Shown here: piece by piece, positions 35,794 to 44,259 of the stretch
Position numbering within the stretch: position 1 is the stretch's first letter
How the letters are laid out: each line of letters starts with the position of its first letter
Source: VAZQ01 sp963816745
GTDB lineage: Bacteria > Pseudomonadota > Alphaproteobacteria > Rhizobiales > Xanthobacteraceae
NCBI GenBank assembly: GCA_963816745.1
Contig: CAWFLQ010000011.1
Span: 248,001-312,000, forward strand
Length of the DNA: 64,000 nucleotides
Direction of reading: 5' to 3'
Made by a program: the position numbers and the translations under genes
The notes under the pieces: model-generated
What the model was told of the DNA's origin: nothing
The model's database searches: none
Seen by the model: only the letters and a program-made list of their open reading frames with translations

Positions 35794-36651
35794 CTACTGC
35801 AGTCGGAAGTCAGTCGACAATAAATCGAAGACCGCGTCGACGAACTCGTTGCCGACATCATCGAAAAACGGGTCCAAGGCCCATGTCGCGCGAATCTTGA
35901 CAAATTTGCCGCGAGCAGTGGTCAAGGCGAGTACCGAACGATCGGCATCGATCTCGAAGTCCTGACGAAGGTAAGAGATCCCGCTGCTACTCACGATTAG
36001 CGGGCGGTCGCCGGCCGATCTTACATTCGCATTGTATTCGAAGACGTCGGAAGCCGCCGCATCGAACTCGGGAGCCAAGAATTCCGGATCAAAGCTCTGA
36101 GGAAAATCGGCGATATTCTTGTCATGTACATAAATGGAGGCCTTGCTGCCCAAGGCAGCATACTGGATCGTTTGCCCAAGACCCGGGTCGCTGGGCTCGT
36201 TTGCTATTGCCTCGTCGAAATGCATCCAGCCAATCTCGTAAGGAAAGACGATCCCGCTAGCGGCATCGACGAAGCCCACGGGCCAATTTCTCGCTCGTCC
36301 GCTGTCTTGCATTCGATCCTTGCTGGTGACCACCGCCGCCAAATCAAAATAGTGATTCACCTGTTCGGTGATGATTTCGGTCGGCGTCAAGCTCTTGGTC
36401 TCGATCGCGACCCGTTCGATGTTTCGTCCGTGTCCATCCATGGAATTCCGGGATCTGACCCGCCACAACCTCTCCAGTGCAATACCCAGGCAACGAAGCA
36501 CCAGCATCTGAGTAATCGCAGCCTCATGCGGGTCGGATGCGAGGATCGCCATCGGATCATCCCGGGACGATCCGGAACCTGCACCGATCGGGAGGTCGAG
36601 ACCAAAGTCCCGCTTGAGCCGGTCGCGAAACGAACCTTCTTCTGTTCCCAT
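35794..36651 (-). CDS. Hypothetical protein, about 285 aa
   Basis: I do not recognise this protein. It has no signal peptide or membrane segment. Readable features are an N-terminal RDRLKRDFGLDLPIGAGSG, a helical middle (ITQMLVLRCLGIALERLWRV), VAIETKSLTPTEIITEQVNH, GWMHFDEAIA, and a C-terminal acidic stretch DPFFDDVGNEFVDAVFDLLS. Base composition is less GC-rich than its neighbours, which hints at transfer. The start at 36651 is a guess among several in-frame ATGs. Confidence 0.55.
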   Translation of the reverse strand: MGTEEGSFRDRLKRDFGLDLPIGAGSGSSRDDPMAILASDPHEAAITQMLVLRCLGIALERLWRVRSRNSMDGHGRNIERVAIETKSLTPTEIITEQVNHYFDLAAVVTSKDRMQDSGRARNWPVGFVDAASGIVFPYEIGWMHFDEAIANEPSDPGLGQTIQYAALGSKASIYVHDKNIADFPQSFDPEFLAPEFDAAASDVFEYNANVRSAGDRPLIVSSSGISYLRQDFEIDADRSVLALTTARGKFVKIRATWALDPFFDDVGNEFVDAVFDLLSTDFRLQ

Positions 36652-36784
36652 CGGCGGGAGTATAAGCGGGCAATCCCTGCCGCGAAACCTCGGGTCCGGG
36701 CCGGGGCATCGCCTTCCGGCCGATGATCCGTTAGTCTCGGCTCCCCCACGCAGAGTGGTACATTCGGCAGGCACGGAGAGCACA

Positions 36785-37078
36785 ATGGCGAAGGCGTATT
36801 GGGTCGCGAACTATCGGTCGATTTCGAATCCGGATGCATTGGCTGCCTATGCGAAGCTCGCCGGGCCGGCGATTGCCGCCGCCGGCGGACGCTTTCTTGC
36901 TCGCGGCAATGCCGCCAAGGCCTACGAGGCGGGGCTCACCCAGCGCGTTGTGATCATCGAGTTCGACAGCGTCGATCAGGCGGTCAAGGCCCATGACAGC
37001 GAGGGCTATCAGGCGGCGCTGAAGGTCTTCGGCAACGCCGCCGAGCGCGACCTGCGGATCGTCGAAGGGCTGGCATAG
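36785..37078 (+). CDS. DUF1330 domain protein (paralog of 49129)
   Basis: A 97-residue DUF1330 protein: AKAYWVANYRSISNPDALAA, then YAKLAGPAIAAAGGRFLARG and RVVIIEFDSVDQAVKAHDSE. It belongs to the dimeric alpha/beta-barrel superfamily. A close paralog sits at 49129. Function unknown. It is followed after 19 bases by a redoxin gene. Confidence 0.85.
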   Translation: MAKAYWVANYRSISNPDALAAYAKLAGPAIAAAGGRFLARGNAAKAYEAGLTQRVVIIEFDSVDQAVKAHDSEGYQAALKVFGNAAERDLRIVEGLA

Positions 37079-37097
37079 CTGCTCGTGGAGGAGGCCC

Positions 37098-37649
37098 ATG
37101 GCACTTACGGACACCGGCATCTGCAAATTCGGCTGGAAGGCGCGAGACTTCGAGCTCGCGGGCGTGGACGGCAAGACCTATTCGCTCGACGACGTGCGCG
37201 GGCACAAGGGCACGCTCGTGGTCTTCATCTGCAACCACTGCCCCTATGTGAAGTCCGCCATCGGCCGCCTGGTGAAGGAAGCCAATGCGCTGCGCGCGAT
37301 CGGCATCGGCACGATCGCGATCATGTCGAACGACGCCGCGGACTATCCCGAGGACTCCTTCGACAACATGAAGAAGTTCGCCAAGGAGCATGCCTTCACC
37401 TTCCCCTACGTGATCGACGAGACGCAGGAGGTCGCACGCGCCTACGACGCGAAATGTACGCCCGACTTCTTCGGTTTCAACGCCGACGACGAGCTGCAGT
37501 ATCGCGGCCGGCTCGATGCCACCCGCATGGGCATCATGACGTCCGGCCGTCGCGAGCTCTACGAGGCGATGGCGCAGATCGCCGAGACCGGCAGCGGGCC
37601 GCTGGAGCAGACCCCGAGCATGGGCTGCTCGATCAAGTGGAGAGATTAG
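37098..37649 (+). CDS. Thioredoxin/AhpC-TSA family redoxin
   Basis: A 183-residue peroxiredoxin-like protein. The domain starts KFGWKARDFELAGVDGKTYS; the redox motif FICNHCPYVKSAIGRL holds a Cys-x-x-Cys. FPYVIDETQEVARAYDAKCT and FGFNADDELQYRGRLD follow. No signal peptide is seen, so it is cytoplasmic. It is probably co-transcribed with the DUF1330 gene just upstream. Confidence 0.85.
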   Translation: MALTDTGICKFGWKARDFELAGVDGKTYSLDDVRGHKGTLVVFICNHCPYVKSAIGRLVKEANALRAIGIGTIAIMSNDAADYPEDSFDNMKKFAKEHAFTFPYVIDETQEVARAYDAKCTPDFFGFNADDELQYRGRLDATRMGIMTSGRRELYEAMAQIAETGSGPLEQTPSMGCSIKWRD

Positions 37650-37741
37650 CGTCCGCGACGCTTGCGCTGTTGCTTGCCCTTGCAAATACTATTGCGGCTG
37701 TGAAGATAAAAAGAACGAGATGACGCGGGGGAAGCGACGGG

Positions 37742-38884
37742 ATGATCAAGAGATTCCACGTTCTCTATGTCGGCCAGATCGAGCTCGACAATATCGGGCT
37801 GGCCGGCACGCCGGCCAACGACCGGCGCTATTCGGATGAACGCCTGCGCGAGGCGTTCGCGACCTCGCGCGACATCGCCCAGCACATGGACCGGCTCGGC
37901 TACGACGTGCTGTGGACGGCGGAGCACCACTTCCAGCGCGAAGGCTACGAGTGCCTGCCGAACCTGATCCAGCTCGGGCTGTGGCTCGCGACCCAGACCG
38001 AGCGGCTCAAGTTCGGCTGCGCCTTCAACGTGCTGCCGATGTGGCACCCGATCCGCCTGGCCGAAGACTACGCCATGGCCGACATCGTCACCGACGGGCG
38101 CGTCATCATGGGGGTCGGCCGCGGCTATCACACGCGCGAGGTGGAAACCTTCGGCGCTCCGCTCACCGACGCAGAAGGCAATCGCGAGCTGTTCGAGGAG
38201 CAGCTCGAGCTGCTGCTCAAGTGCTTCAACGAGGACGCCTTCCACCACAAGGGCAAATACTACGAGTGTCCGCCGCCGGTGGACTACCGCGGCTATCGCG
38301 TGAGCGAGATCACGATGGTGCCGCGGCCCAAGCACCTGCCGGTCGACATCTGGATGCCGGTCGCGAGCGGCAAGACCATCGACCTGATGGCGCGCCACGG
38401 CCTCAAGGCGATGGTGACGCTCAACGGCGAGAAGATCCTGGACGACGTCATCCGCGCCTATCACGCCGCCTGCGAGCGGCACGGCCGCAGCAAGAAGCTG
38501 GGCCAGGACATGATCTGGGGCGCCGGCCTCTACCTCGCCGATAGCGAGGAGGAGGCGATCCGCAAGGTCGAGCCCGCGCACGACGAGCGCTACAAGTGGT
38601 TTGCGCCGTTCGGCTTCGTGCGCTACGCCGACGAGCACGGCCGCACCTGGGGCACGCCCGGCGCGCCGGCACGCGTGCCGGCGCTGCGCGACGGGGTGGC
38701 GCAGAAGGCCTGGTTCTGCGGGCCGCCGGGCCACGTCATCGACGGCATCAAGTCGATCGCGGACAAATATCCCGGGCTGGAGGACTTCATGATCCATTGG
38801 GCCGAAGGCCTCCCGCCCAAGGAGTTCAAAGAGCAGCTCACCTGGTTCGCCAAGGACGTGATGCCGGCATTCAAGAAGGCATAA
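37742..38884 (+). CDS. LLM-class flavin-dependent oxidoreductase
   Basis: A 380-residue bacterial luciferase-like monooxygenase. Features: LYVGQIELDNIGLAG, VLWTAEHHFQREGYECLPN, a typical (beta/alpha)8 motif LKFGCAFNVLPMWHPIRLAEDYA, IVTDGRVIMGVGRGYHTREV, and IDLMARHGLKAMV. It uses reduced flavin and oxygen on an unknown substrate. The hydroxyacid dehydrogenase gene follows 57 bases later. Confidence 0.88.
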   Translation: MIKRFHVLYVGQIELDNIGLAGTPANDRRYSDERLREAFATSRDIAQHMDRLGYDVLWTAEHHFQREGYECLPNLIQLGLWLATQTERLKFGCAFNVLPMWHPIRLAEDYAMADIVTDGRVIMGVGRGYHTREVETFGAPLTDAEGNRELFEEQLELLLKCFNEDAFHHKGKYYECPPPVDYRGYRVSEITMVPRPKHLPVDIWMPVASGKTIDLMARHGLKAMVTLNGEKILDDVIRAYHAACERHGRSKKLGQDMIWGAGLYLADSEEEAIRKVEPAHDERYKWFAPFGFVRYADEHGRTWGTPGAPARVPALRDGVAQKAWFCGPPGHVIDGIKSIADKYPGLEDFMIHWAEGLPPKEFKEQLTWFAKDVMPAFKKA

Positions 38885-38941
38885 GAGGCGCCGTACGCCC
38901 GGATTGACCGACCCGCAGTAACTCCAAGGACTCCCAAGACA

Positions 38942-39994
38942 ATGAAAGAGAACGTCAAGCGCGTGTTCTACGTGCGTTACCTCGCTCACCTCGGCTACCT
39001 CGACATCATCGCGCAGCGGCCGGAGATCCGGATCGACAAGATCGAGCACGAGACGCCCGACGAGCTCGCCCATCCGATCCTCGCCGCGGCGCACGCCTAC
39101 CAGATCGGCTCGGCGCGCGACGAGCTGCAGCCGCGCTATTACGCCCAGCGCGACCTCCTCGCGCGCGCGCCAAACCTGCTGGTGGTCTCGACCGGCGGCG
39201 CCGGCTTCGACACCGTCAACGTCAAGGACTGCACCGAGGCGGGCGTGCTGGTCGTCAACCAGTCCGGCGGCAACGCCGACGCGGTAGCCGCGCACGTGCT
39301 CGCCATGGTGCTGATGCTCTCGAAGCAGATCGTCCAGACCAATCACGCCCTGCGTCGCGGCACCATGCACGATCGCACCGCCTTCATGGGCAACGACGTC
39401 AACGGCCGCACCATCGGCATCGTCGGCCTCGGCAACGTCGGGCGCCGCGTGGCTGCGCTCTGCCGCGGGCTGTTCGGCATGCAGGTGATCGCCTACGACC
39501 CCTATCTCGACGAGAAGACCGTCGCCGAGCGCGGCGCCGTCAAGGTGACGCTCGACGAGCTTCTGCGGCGCGCCGACTTCGTGTCGATCAACTGCCCGCT
39601 CGACGACGACTCGCGCGGCATGATCGGCGCCAAGGAATTCGCGCTGATGCAGCCGCACGCCTATTTCATCACCACCGCGCGCGGCTTCATCCACGACGAG
39701 CGCGCGCTCGCCGAGGCGCTCGAGGCAAAGCAGATCGCCGGCGCCGGCCTCGACGTCTGGGACAAGGAGCCGCCGCCCGCGGACCATCCGCTGCTGCAAT
39801 TCGACAACGTGATCGCGAGCCCGCACACCGCCGGCGTCACGCGCGAGGCGCGCGCCAATATGGGCAAGATCGCCGCCGAGCAGCTGATCATGACGCTCGA
39901 CGGCAAGCGCCCTCCCCGCATCGTCAATCCGCAGGTGTGGCCGGCCTATGCCAAGCGGTTCGAGCAGGTGTTCGGGTTCCGGCCGGAGGGGTAG
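38942..39994 (+). CDS. D-isomer-specific 2-hydroxyacid dehydrogenase
   Basis: A 350-residue NAD-dependent dehydrogenase. It shows the Rossmann motif TIGIVGLGNVGRRVAALCRG, the catalytic Arg in TTARGFIHDE, the Glu in GLDVWDKEPPP, and the His in ASPHTAGVTREA. It converts 2-hydroxy acids to 2-oxo acids or the reverse. The reading frame is intact. It is likely paired with the upstream LLM oxidoreductase. Confidence 0.88.
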   Translation: MKENVKRVFYVRYLAHLGYLDIIAQRPEIRIDKIEHETPDELAHPILAAAHAYQIGSARDELQPRYYAQRDLLARAPNLLVVSTGGAGFDTVNVKDCTEAGVLVVNQSGGNADAVAAHVLAMVLMLSKQIVQTNHALRRGTMHDRTAFMGNDVNGRTIGIVGLGNVGRRVAALCRGLFGMQVIAYDPYLDEKTVAERGAVKVTLDELLRRADFVSINCPLDDDSRGMIGAKEFALMQPHAYFITTARGFIHDERALAEALEAKQIAGAGLDVWDKEPPPADHPLLQFDNVIASPHTAGVTREARANMGKIAAEQLIMTLDGKRPPRIVNPQVWPAYAKRFEQVFGFRPEG

Positions 39995-40007
39995 TGTGCC
40001 TTGATTT

Positions 40008-40056
40008 GCGCATGTCCTTTTCGGAAAACCGGTTCCCACTTTTCCGGGACATGCGC
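40008..40056. repeat. Palindromic repeat, GCGCATGTCC-type
   Basis: GCGCATGTCC at 40008 and its complement GGACATGCGC at 40056 bound a core rich in TTTTC, ACCGGTTCCC and CCACTTTT. This is one of a family; related copies lie at 44147-44248 and 62643-62685. The downstream end touches the stop of the DUF1444 gene and could act as a bidirectional terminator. Confidence 0.75.
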
Positions 40057-40898
40057 TAGCGGCCGAATTTCGCGAAGCGCCCGTTGCGGTAGACGAACAG
40101 CGTATCGGTCAACCCATAGGGTCCCTGCGCCACGAATTTCGCGGCCAGCTCGCGGACGCGCTTCAAGCCGGTGCGATCGCGCGACCCCGTGACCAGCAGC
40201 ACGTCGCGGGCCGGGACGGCAACGACGATGTCGCCATTCACCTTGACCTGTCCGCCCGTCCAGATTTCGTCGATCAACAGCAGGCTGGGCTCGTAGTCGC
40301 CGCCGGCCGAGACGAGCAGAACGTGGTCGTCGCCGCGCATCTCGATCTTCGGAAGGAGCCGCTTGAGGTTTTCGACCGCAAGCGCCCTGAGTTCCTGGCG
40401 GCCGACACCGATATCCTCCGATGTGGTCAGATATCGCATGCGGGCGGCGTCGTCCTCCGCGTAGACGATGACCAGCTCGTTGTTGAAGCTGTCCGACAGA
40501 TGCTCCTGCTCTTTACCCTGCGCCTTGTGCATCTTGTGCAGATCGACGAGCCATTGCCGGTCCTTGATCACCGGCACGATGCGCGAGCGGTCGAGCTTGG
40601 CCTGCGCGGTCCCGGACCGCGACATCGCGGCGATAAAACCTTTCACGATATCGGCGAAGCGCTTGGGATCGAGCGAATATTCCTGATAGGCATTGGTGAG
40701 GAAGATCGTGCGGTCGACGCCGCTCGTTTCCTTGACCGACAATGCCAGGTCGCCCTTGACGGTCACCGTCGCCGACGGCAGCGCCGCGGTCAGAGCGCGT
40801 GCGAATTCCTCCGTGAAGGTTTGCGAGTTTAGCGTCTGAGCACGAGCCCCGCCGCAAAACACGATGATGCAAAAGAGCAGTCCCAATACCTGTCGCAC
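40056..40898 (-). CDS. DUF1444 family exported protein
   Basis: A roughly 280-residue protein matching DUF1444. A Sec signal (LGLLFCIIVFCGGARAQ) is followed by SQTFTEEFARALTAALPSAT, TNAYQEYSLDPKRFADIVK, NELVIVYAEDDAARMRYLTT and LLPKIEMRGDDHVLLVSAGG. A GTG at 40898 is chosen as start. The upstream region holds six tandem 16-base repeats. Function unknown. Confidence 0.75.
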   Translation of the reverse strand: MRQVLGLLFCIIVFCGGARAQTLNSQTFTEEFARALTAALPSATVTVKGDLALSVKETSGVDRTIFLTNAYQEYSLDPKRFADIVKGFIAAMSRSGTAQAKLDRSRIVPVIKDRQWLVDLHKMHKAQGKEQEHLSDSFNNELVIVYAEDDAARMRYLTTSEDIGVGRQELRALAVENLKRLLPKIEMRGDDHVLLVSAGGDYEPSLLLIDEIWTGGQVKVNGDIVVAVPARDVLLVTGSRDRTGLKRVRELAAKFVAQGPYGLTDTLFVYRNGRFAKFGR

Positions 40899-40924
40899 GC
40901 AACGCCCCCGAACGCCTTTACTGG

Positions 40925-41020
40925 ACCAACGCCTCACTGAACCAACGCCTCACTGAACCAACGCCTCACTGAACGAACGCCTCACTGAACGAACGCCTCA
41001 CTGAACGAACGCCTCATTGA
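40925..41020. repeat. Six-copy 16-base tandem repeat
   Basis: A 16-base unit, ACCAACGCCTCACTGA, occurs six times head to tail. Copies four to six change the third base to G, and the last also changes CACT to CATT. The period is not a multiple of three, so it is not coding. It lies 27-122 bases upstream of the DUF1444 start, in its promoter region. Confidence 0.9.
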
Positions 41021-41525
41021 ATGCGCGGGCCAACCTTTTTGTTGAAAAGAACATATCATGAACACGAATGCAAGGGGACACAGCCGTGAAGTCCAAGTGC
41101 GATTGAATGCACCGCCCGGACAGACCGAGCAGATATTTTGCAATGGGGAAATCCGGTTGGCTGACCGGTGACGAAGACAGCGGCCTCGAGCTGAGCTTCG
41201 TCCGCTCGCGTCGAACACGTCGCATCGATTTTACCGCTCTCGTCGCTCAAAAAGATTTCATTCTATTTGCGATGCTGTGTCGCCACGCCATTCGCTCGTG
41301 ACGCACATGCGCATGGATGATTCATCTCATTGCACAGACATCTCACGTTGTTAAGCGCGTTGACGCGACTCATCTGAAGCATAGAGTTGCCGGAATGCTG
41401 ACATAGCGTTTCCGGATCGCGACGAAGATCCGACGCAATAAATCTGATGGCGTGCAAATGATCTGACCGCGTGAAGAATGCTCGCCGCGATGCAAACATC
41501 GCCCGAGCGCTGGGGAGGATTGTGT
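41021..41525. other. Intergenic region upstream of the TAXI genes
   Basis: About 500 bases with no gene I can support. Several short open frames exist, but none shows a recognisable domain. It is less GC-rich than average and must contain the promoter for the tandem TAXI receptor genes. GGGGAGG at the end is the ribosome site for 41526. Confidence 0.5.
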
Positions 41526-42689
41526 ATGGCGTACCGGACCCGTCTCGCTGCCTTCGTTACCTTGATCGTCGGCTCCCTGATCGGACTCGCTCCCGCAAAT
41601 GCCCAGGCGATACCGAAGTCGCTGCAGGGCGGCGATCCGGAAGCCACCCTGCGCGAACGCAAGAACCTATGGACCGTGGAACTCGTGGGCGGCCTGTTCG
41701 AAGGCACGTTCATGCGTTTCGCCGAGGAAATCCGGAAAGTCCTGGACGACGAGGACGAGATGCGCCTGCTGCCGATCGTATCGCGCGGGTCCGCATCCAA
41801 TCTCGAGGATCTGCTCTACCTGCGTGGTGTCGATATCGCGGTCACGCAGACCGACATCTTCGAGTTTTTTCGCACGCAGCGGAGGATTCCGAATCTCGAG
41901 CAGCGCGTCCACTATCTGCTGCGCTTTCCCGTCGCCGAGGTGCACCTGATCGCGCGCAAGGAAACCACCAGCATCGAGCAGTTGCGCGGCAAGAAGGTTC
42001 ATTTCGCCACCGCCGGGGGCGCAAGCACGATCACGGGCGTCATCGCGTTCCAGCGGCTCGGCATCGAGGTCGAGCAGGTCACCGGCCAAATCACCGGCGG
42101 ATTCGCCGAGCTGCGCAAGGGCGAAGTCGATGCAGTCATTCGCGTGGTGCAGAAGCCCGTGGGGTACATCACGCCGATCCCGGCGAATTCCGGCCTGCAC
42201 ATCCTGCCGATTCCCTATTCGAAGAAGTTCGCCGACCTGTACGCGCTCGCCGAGTTCACCAACGCCGACTATCCGAACCTGGTCCCGCCAGGCGAGCGCG
42301 TCGACACCATCGCCGTGCCATCCGTTCTCGCGGTCTACAACTGGCCCAAGAACACCGACCGCTATCGCCGCGTGGAGCGCTTCGTGCAGCGGCTGTTCAC
42401 CAATTTCGACAAGCTGCAGAATCCGCCCTACCACGCGAAATGGAAGGATGTGAACCTGGCCGCCTCGATTCCGGGCTGGACCCGCTTCGGCGTCGCGGAG
42501 ACCGAGTTGCAGGCGTACAAGCGCGCGCGCGGCATCGTCGAACAACCGGCCGACATGGAGTCGGAGTTCCGCACTTTCGTCGGCAACCTGACCCAGCGCG
42601 ACGGCAGGACGCGCAGTCCGCAGGAGCTGCAGGCACTGTTCCGCGAATTCCTGCAATGGCGGGACCGGCAGGGAGTCCGCCAACGGTAA
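41526..42689 (+). CDS. TAXI-family TRAP transporter receptor, copy 1
   Basis: A 387-residue exported receptor of the TAXI branch of TRAP transporters, with signal LAAFVTLIVGSLIGLAPANA. Motifs include ELVGGLFEGTFMRFAEEIRK, VDIAVTQTDIFEFFRTQ, ITSIEQLRGKKVHFATAGGA-like binding segments, and VPSVLAVYNWPKNTDRYRRV. GGGGAGG precedes the start. No TRAP permease follows. A close paralog lies immediately downstream. Confidence 0.82.
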   Translation: MAYRTRLAAFVTLIVGSLIGLAPANAQAIPKSLQGGDPEATLRERKNLWTVELVGGLFEGTFMRFAEEIRKVLDDEDEMRLLPIVSRGSASNLEDLLYLRGVDIAVTQTDIFEFFRTQRRIPNLEQRVHYLLRFPVAEVHLIARKETTSIEQLRGKKVHFATAGGASTITGVIAFQRLGIEVEQVTGQITGGFAELRKGEVDAVIRVVQKPVGYITPIPANSGLHILPIPYSKKFADLYALAEFTNADYPNLVPPGERVDTIAVPSVLAVYNWPKNTDRYRRVERFVQRLFTNFDKLQNPPYHAKWKDVNLAASIPGWTRFGVAETELQAYKRARGIVEQPADMESEFRTFVGNLTQRDGRTRSPQELQALFREFLQWRDRQGVRQR

Positions 42690-42949
42690 ACGGTGCGGCG
42701 GGAAGCGGTCCGCGGCAACATCGGACTACCTTCCTGCGATCAGGCCGCACCGGATCCGCGGGCAAATATCTCGATTAACGTTATCGCCGGTCGATAATTC
42801 TCGTTGTATTTCAACGCGCAATTGTCCGCGTGCCCAATTTAATTGCACATCTGATTCGCGTTATTTGTTCGACAGGGAACTCGGGCCCGGAATAAAGTCC
42901 TCGGCCTTGTCGGCATGCCTCGCGCCTGTCGACGCCGAGGGAGTATTGT

Positions 42950-44122
42950 ATGGCGTACCCGAATCGTCTCGTTGCCGTCATTGCCGTGATTTTCGGTTTT
43001 CTGATCGGAATTGGTCCCGCAACAGCTCAAGCGATACCGAAGGCGCTCCAAGGCGGTGGCGATCCGGAAACCCTCCTGCGCGAGCGCAAGAACCAATGGA
43101 CCCTGGGTCTCGTCGGCGGCCTGTTCGAAGGCACGTTCATGCGTTTCGCCGAGGAGATTCGCAAAGTCCTGGATGACGGCGACGACATGCGCGTCCTGCC
43201 GATCGTGTCGCGCGGCTCGGCGGGCAACCTCGAAGATCTGCTCTACCTGCGCGGCGTCGATATCGCGGTCACGCAAGTCAACGTCTTCGAACATTTTCGC
43301 ACGCAGCGGAAAGTTCCAAATCTCGAGCAGCGCGTTCACTACCTGCTGCGCTTCCCCGTCGCCGAGATGCACTTGATCACGCGGAAGGAAATCACCAGCA
43401 TCGAGCAGCTTCGCGGCAAGCGGGTTCACTTCCCCGGCGCCGGCGGCGCGGGCACCATTACGGGCATGATCATGTTTCAGCGGCTCGGCATCGAGGTCGA
43501 CCCGATCCTGAGCGATATCAGCGGCGGCATGGAGCAGCTGCGCAAGGGCGAGCTCGACGCGCTCGTGCGCGCGGTGCAGAAGCCGGTCGGATACGTGTCG
43601 GCCATCCCGGCGAATTCCGGCCTGCACCTGTTGCCAATTCCCTATTCCAAGAAATTCACCGACTACTACGCGCTGAGCGAGTTCACCAGCGCGGACTACC
43701 CGAACCTGGTTCCGCCGGGCGCGCGCATCGACACCATCGCAGTACCGTCGGTGCTGGCGGTCTACAACTGGCCCAAGAACACCGATCGCTATCGTCGCGT
43801 CGAACGCTTCGTGCAGCGGCTGTTCACCAACTTCGACCGCCTGCAGAATCCGCCCTTCCATGCGAAATGGAAGGACGTGAACCTGGCGGCGTCGATTCCG
43901 GGCTGGACCCGCTTCAGCGTGGCGGAGGCCGAGCTGCAGGCGTACAAGCGCGCACGCAACATTCCCGACCAGACGTCCGACATGGAGGCCGAATTCCGCG
44001 CCTTCGTCGGCAACCTGCCTCAGCGCGACGGCACGACGCGTAGCCGCGAGGAGCTGCAGGCGCTGTTCCGCGAATTCCTGCAGTGGCGTGACCGGCAGGG
44101 CGCCAATGGCAGAAACCGGTGA
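42950..44122 (+). CDS. TAXI-family TRAP transporter receptor, copy 2
   Basis: A 390-residue paralog of the preceding gene with the same layout: signal LVAVIAVIFGFLIGIGPATA, GLVGGLFEGTFMRFAEEIRK, KRVHFPGAGGAGTITGMIMF, and the identical VPSVLAVYNWPKNTDRYRRV block. It differs in the ligand-region residues, for example PGAGGAGT in place of ATAGGAST. The two copies are a tandem duplication and likely bind related ligands. A perfect 28-base palindrome overlaps its stop. Confidence 0.82.
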   Translation: MAYPNRLVAVIAVIFGFLIGIGPATAQAIPKALQGGGDPETLLRERKNQWTLGLVGGLFEGTFMRFAEEIRKVLDDGDDMRVLPIVSRGSAGNLEDLLYLRGVDIAVTQVNVFEHFRTQRKVPNLEQRVHYLLRFPVAEMHLITRKEITSIEQLRGKRVHFPGAGGAGTITGMIMFQRLGIEVDPILSDISGGMEQLRKGELDALVRAVQKPVGYVSAIPANSGLHLLPIPYSKKFTDYYALSEFTSADYPNLVPPGARIDTIAVPSVLAVYNWPKNTDRYRRVERFVQRLFTNFDRLQNPPFHAKWKDVNLAASIPGWTRFSVAEAELQAYKRARNIPDQTSDMEAEFRAFVGNLPQRDGTTRSREELQALFREFLQWRDRQGANGRNR

Positions 44123-44143
44123 TCAGCAGCTGCTGATCACCGG
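44116..44143. terminator. Perfect 28-base palindrome at the TAXI stop
   Basis: A 28-base perfect palindrome overlaps the TGA at 44120-44122. It has no spacer loop and no T-tract, so as an RNA it would fold into a hairpin that could stop transcription in either direction or protect the mRNA end. As DNA it could also be a dyad protein site. Confidence 0.5.
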
Positions 44144-44146
44144 CCA

Positions 44147-44248
44147 GCGCATGTTCCGGCGAAGTGGCCACCGGTTCGCCGACAGGAACATGCGCCACTC
44201 AAGGACTCTAGAGCATGTCCCGATTCCAGCGGAACGGGACATGCTCTA
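44147..44248. repeat. Two adjacent palindromic repeat units
   Basis: The first unit (44147-44195) is bounded by GCGCATGTTCC and GGAACATGCGC with a GAAGTGGCCACCGGTTCGCC core. The second (44209-44248) has 14-base perfect arms bounded by TAGAGCATGTCCCG around a 12-base loop. Both belong to the same family as the copies at 40008 and 62643. They lie between convergent genes. Confidence 0.75.
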
Positions 44249-44259
44249 AGACCTGATCT

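Noticed and set aside
37646..40039. A 797-codon open frame on the minus strand
   Set aside because: It runs opposite three well-supported plus-strand genes with clear motifs. Long antisense frames are expected in high-GC DNA, and the translation is a low-complexity Arg/His/Ala-rich text.
40925..41020. Tandem repeat as a CRISPR array
   Set aside because: The units are directly adjacent with no spacers and no cas genes are present.
41107..41301. A 64-codon open frame in the gap before the TAXI genes
   Set aside because: It has no ribosome site I trust, no recognisable domain, and overlapping frames on the other strand are equally long.
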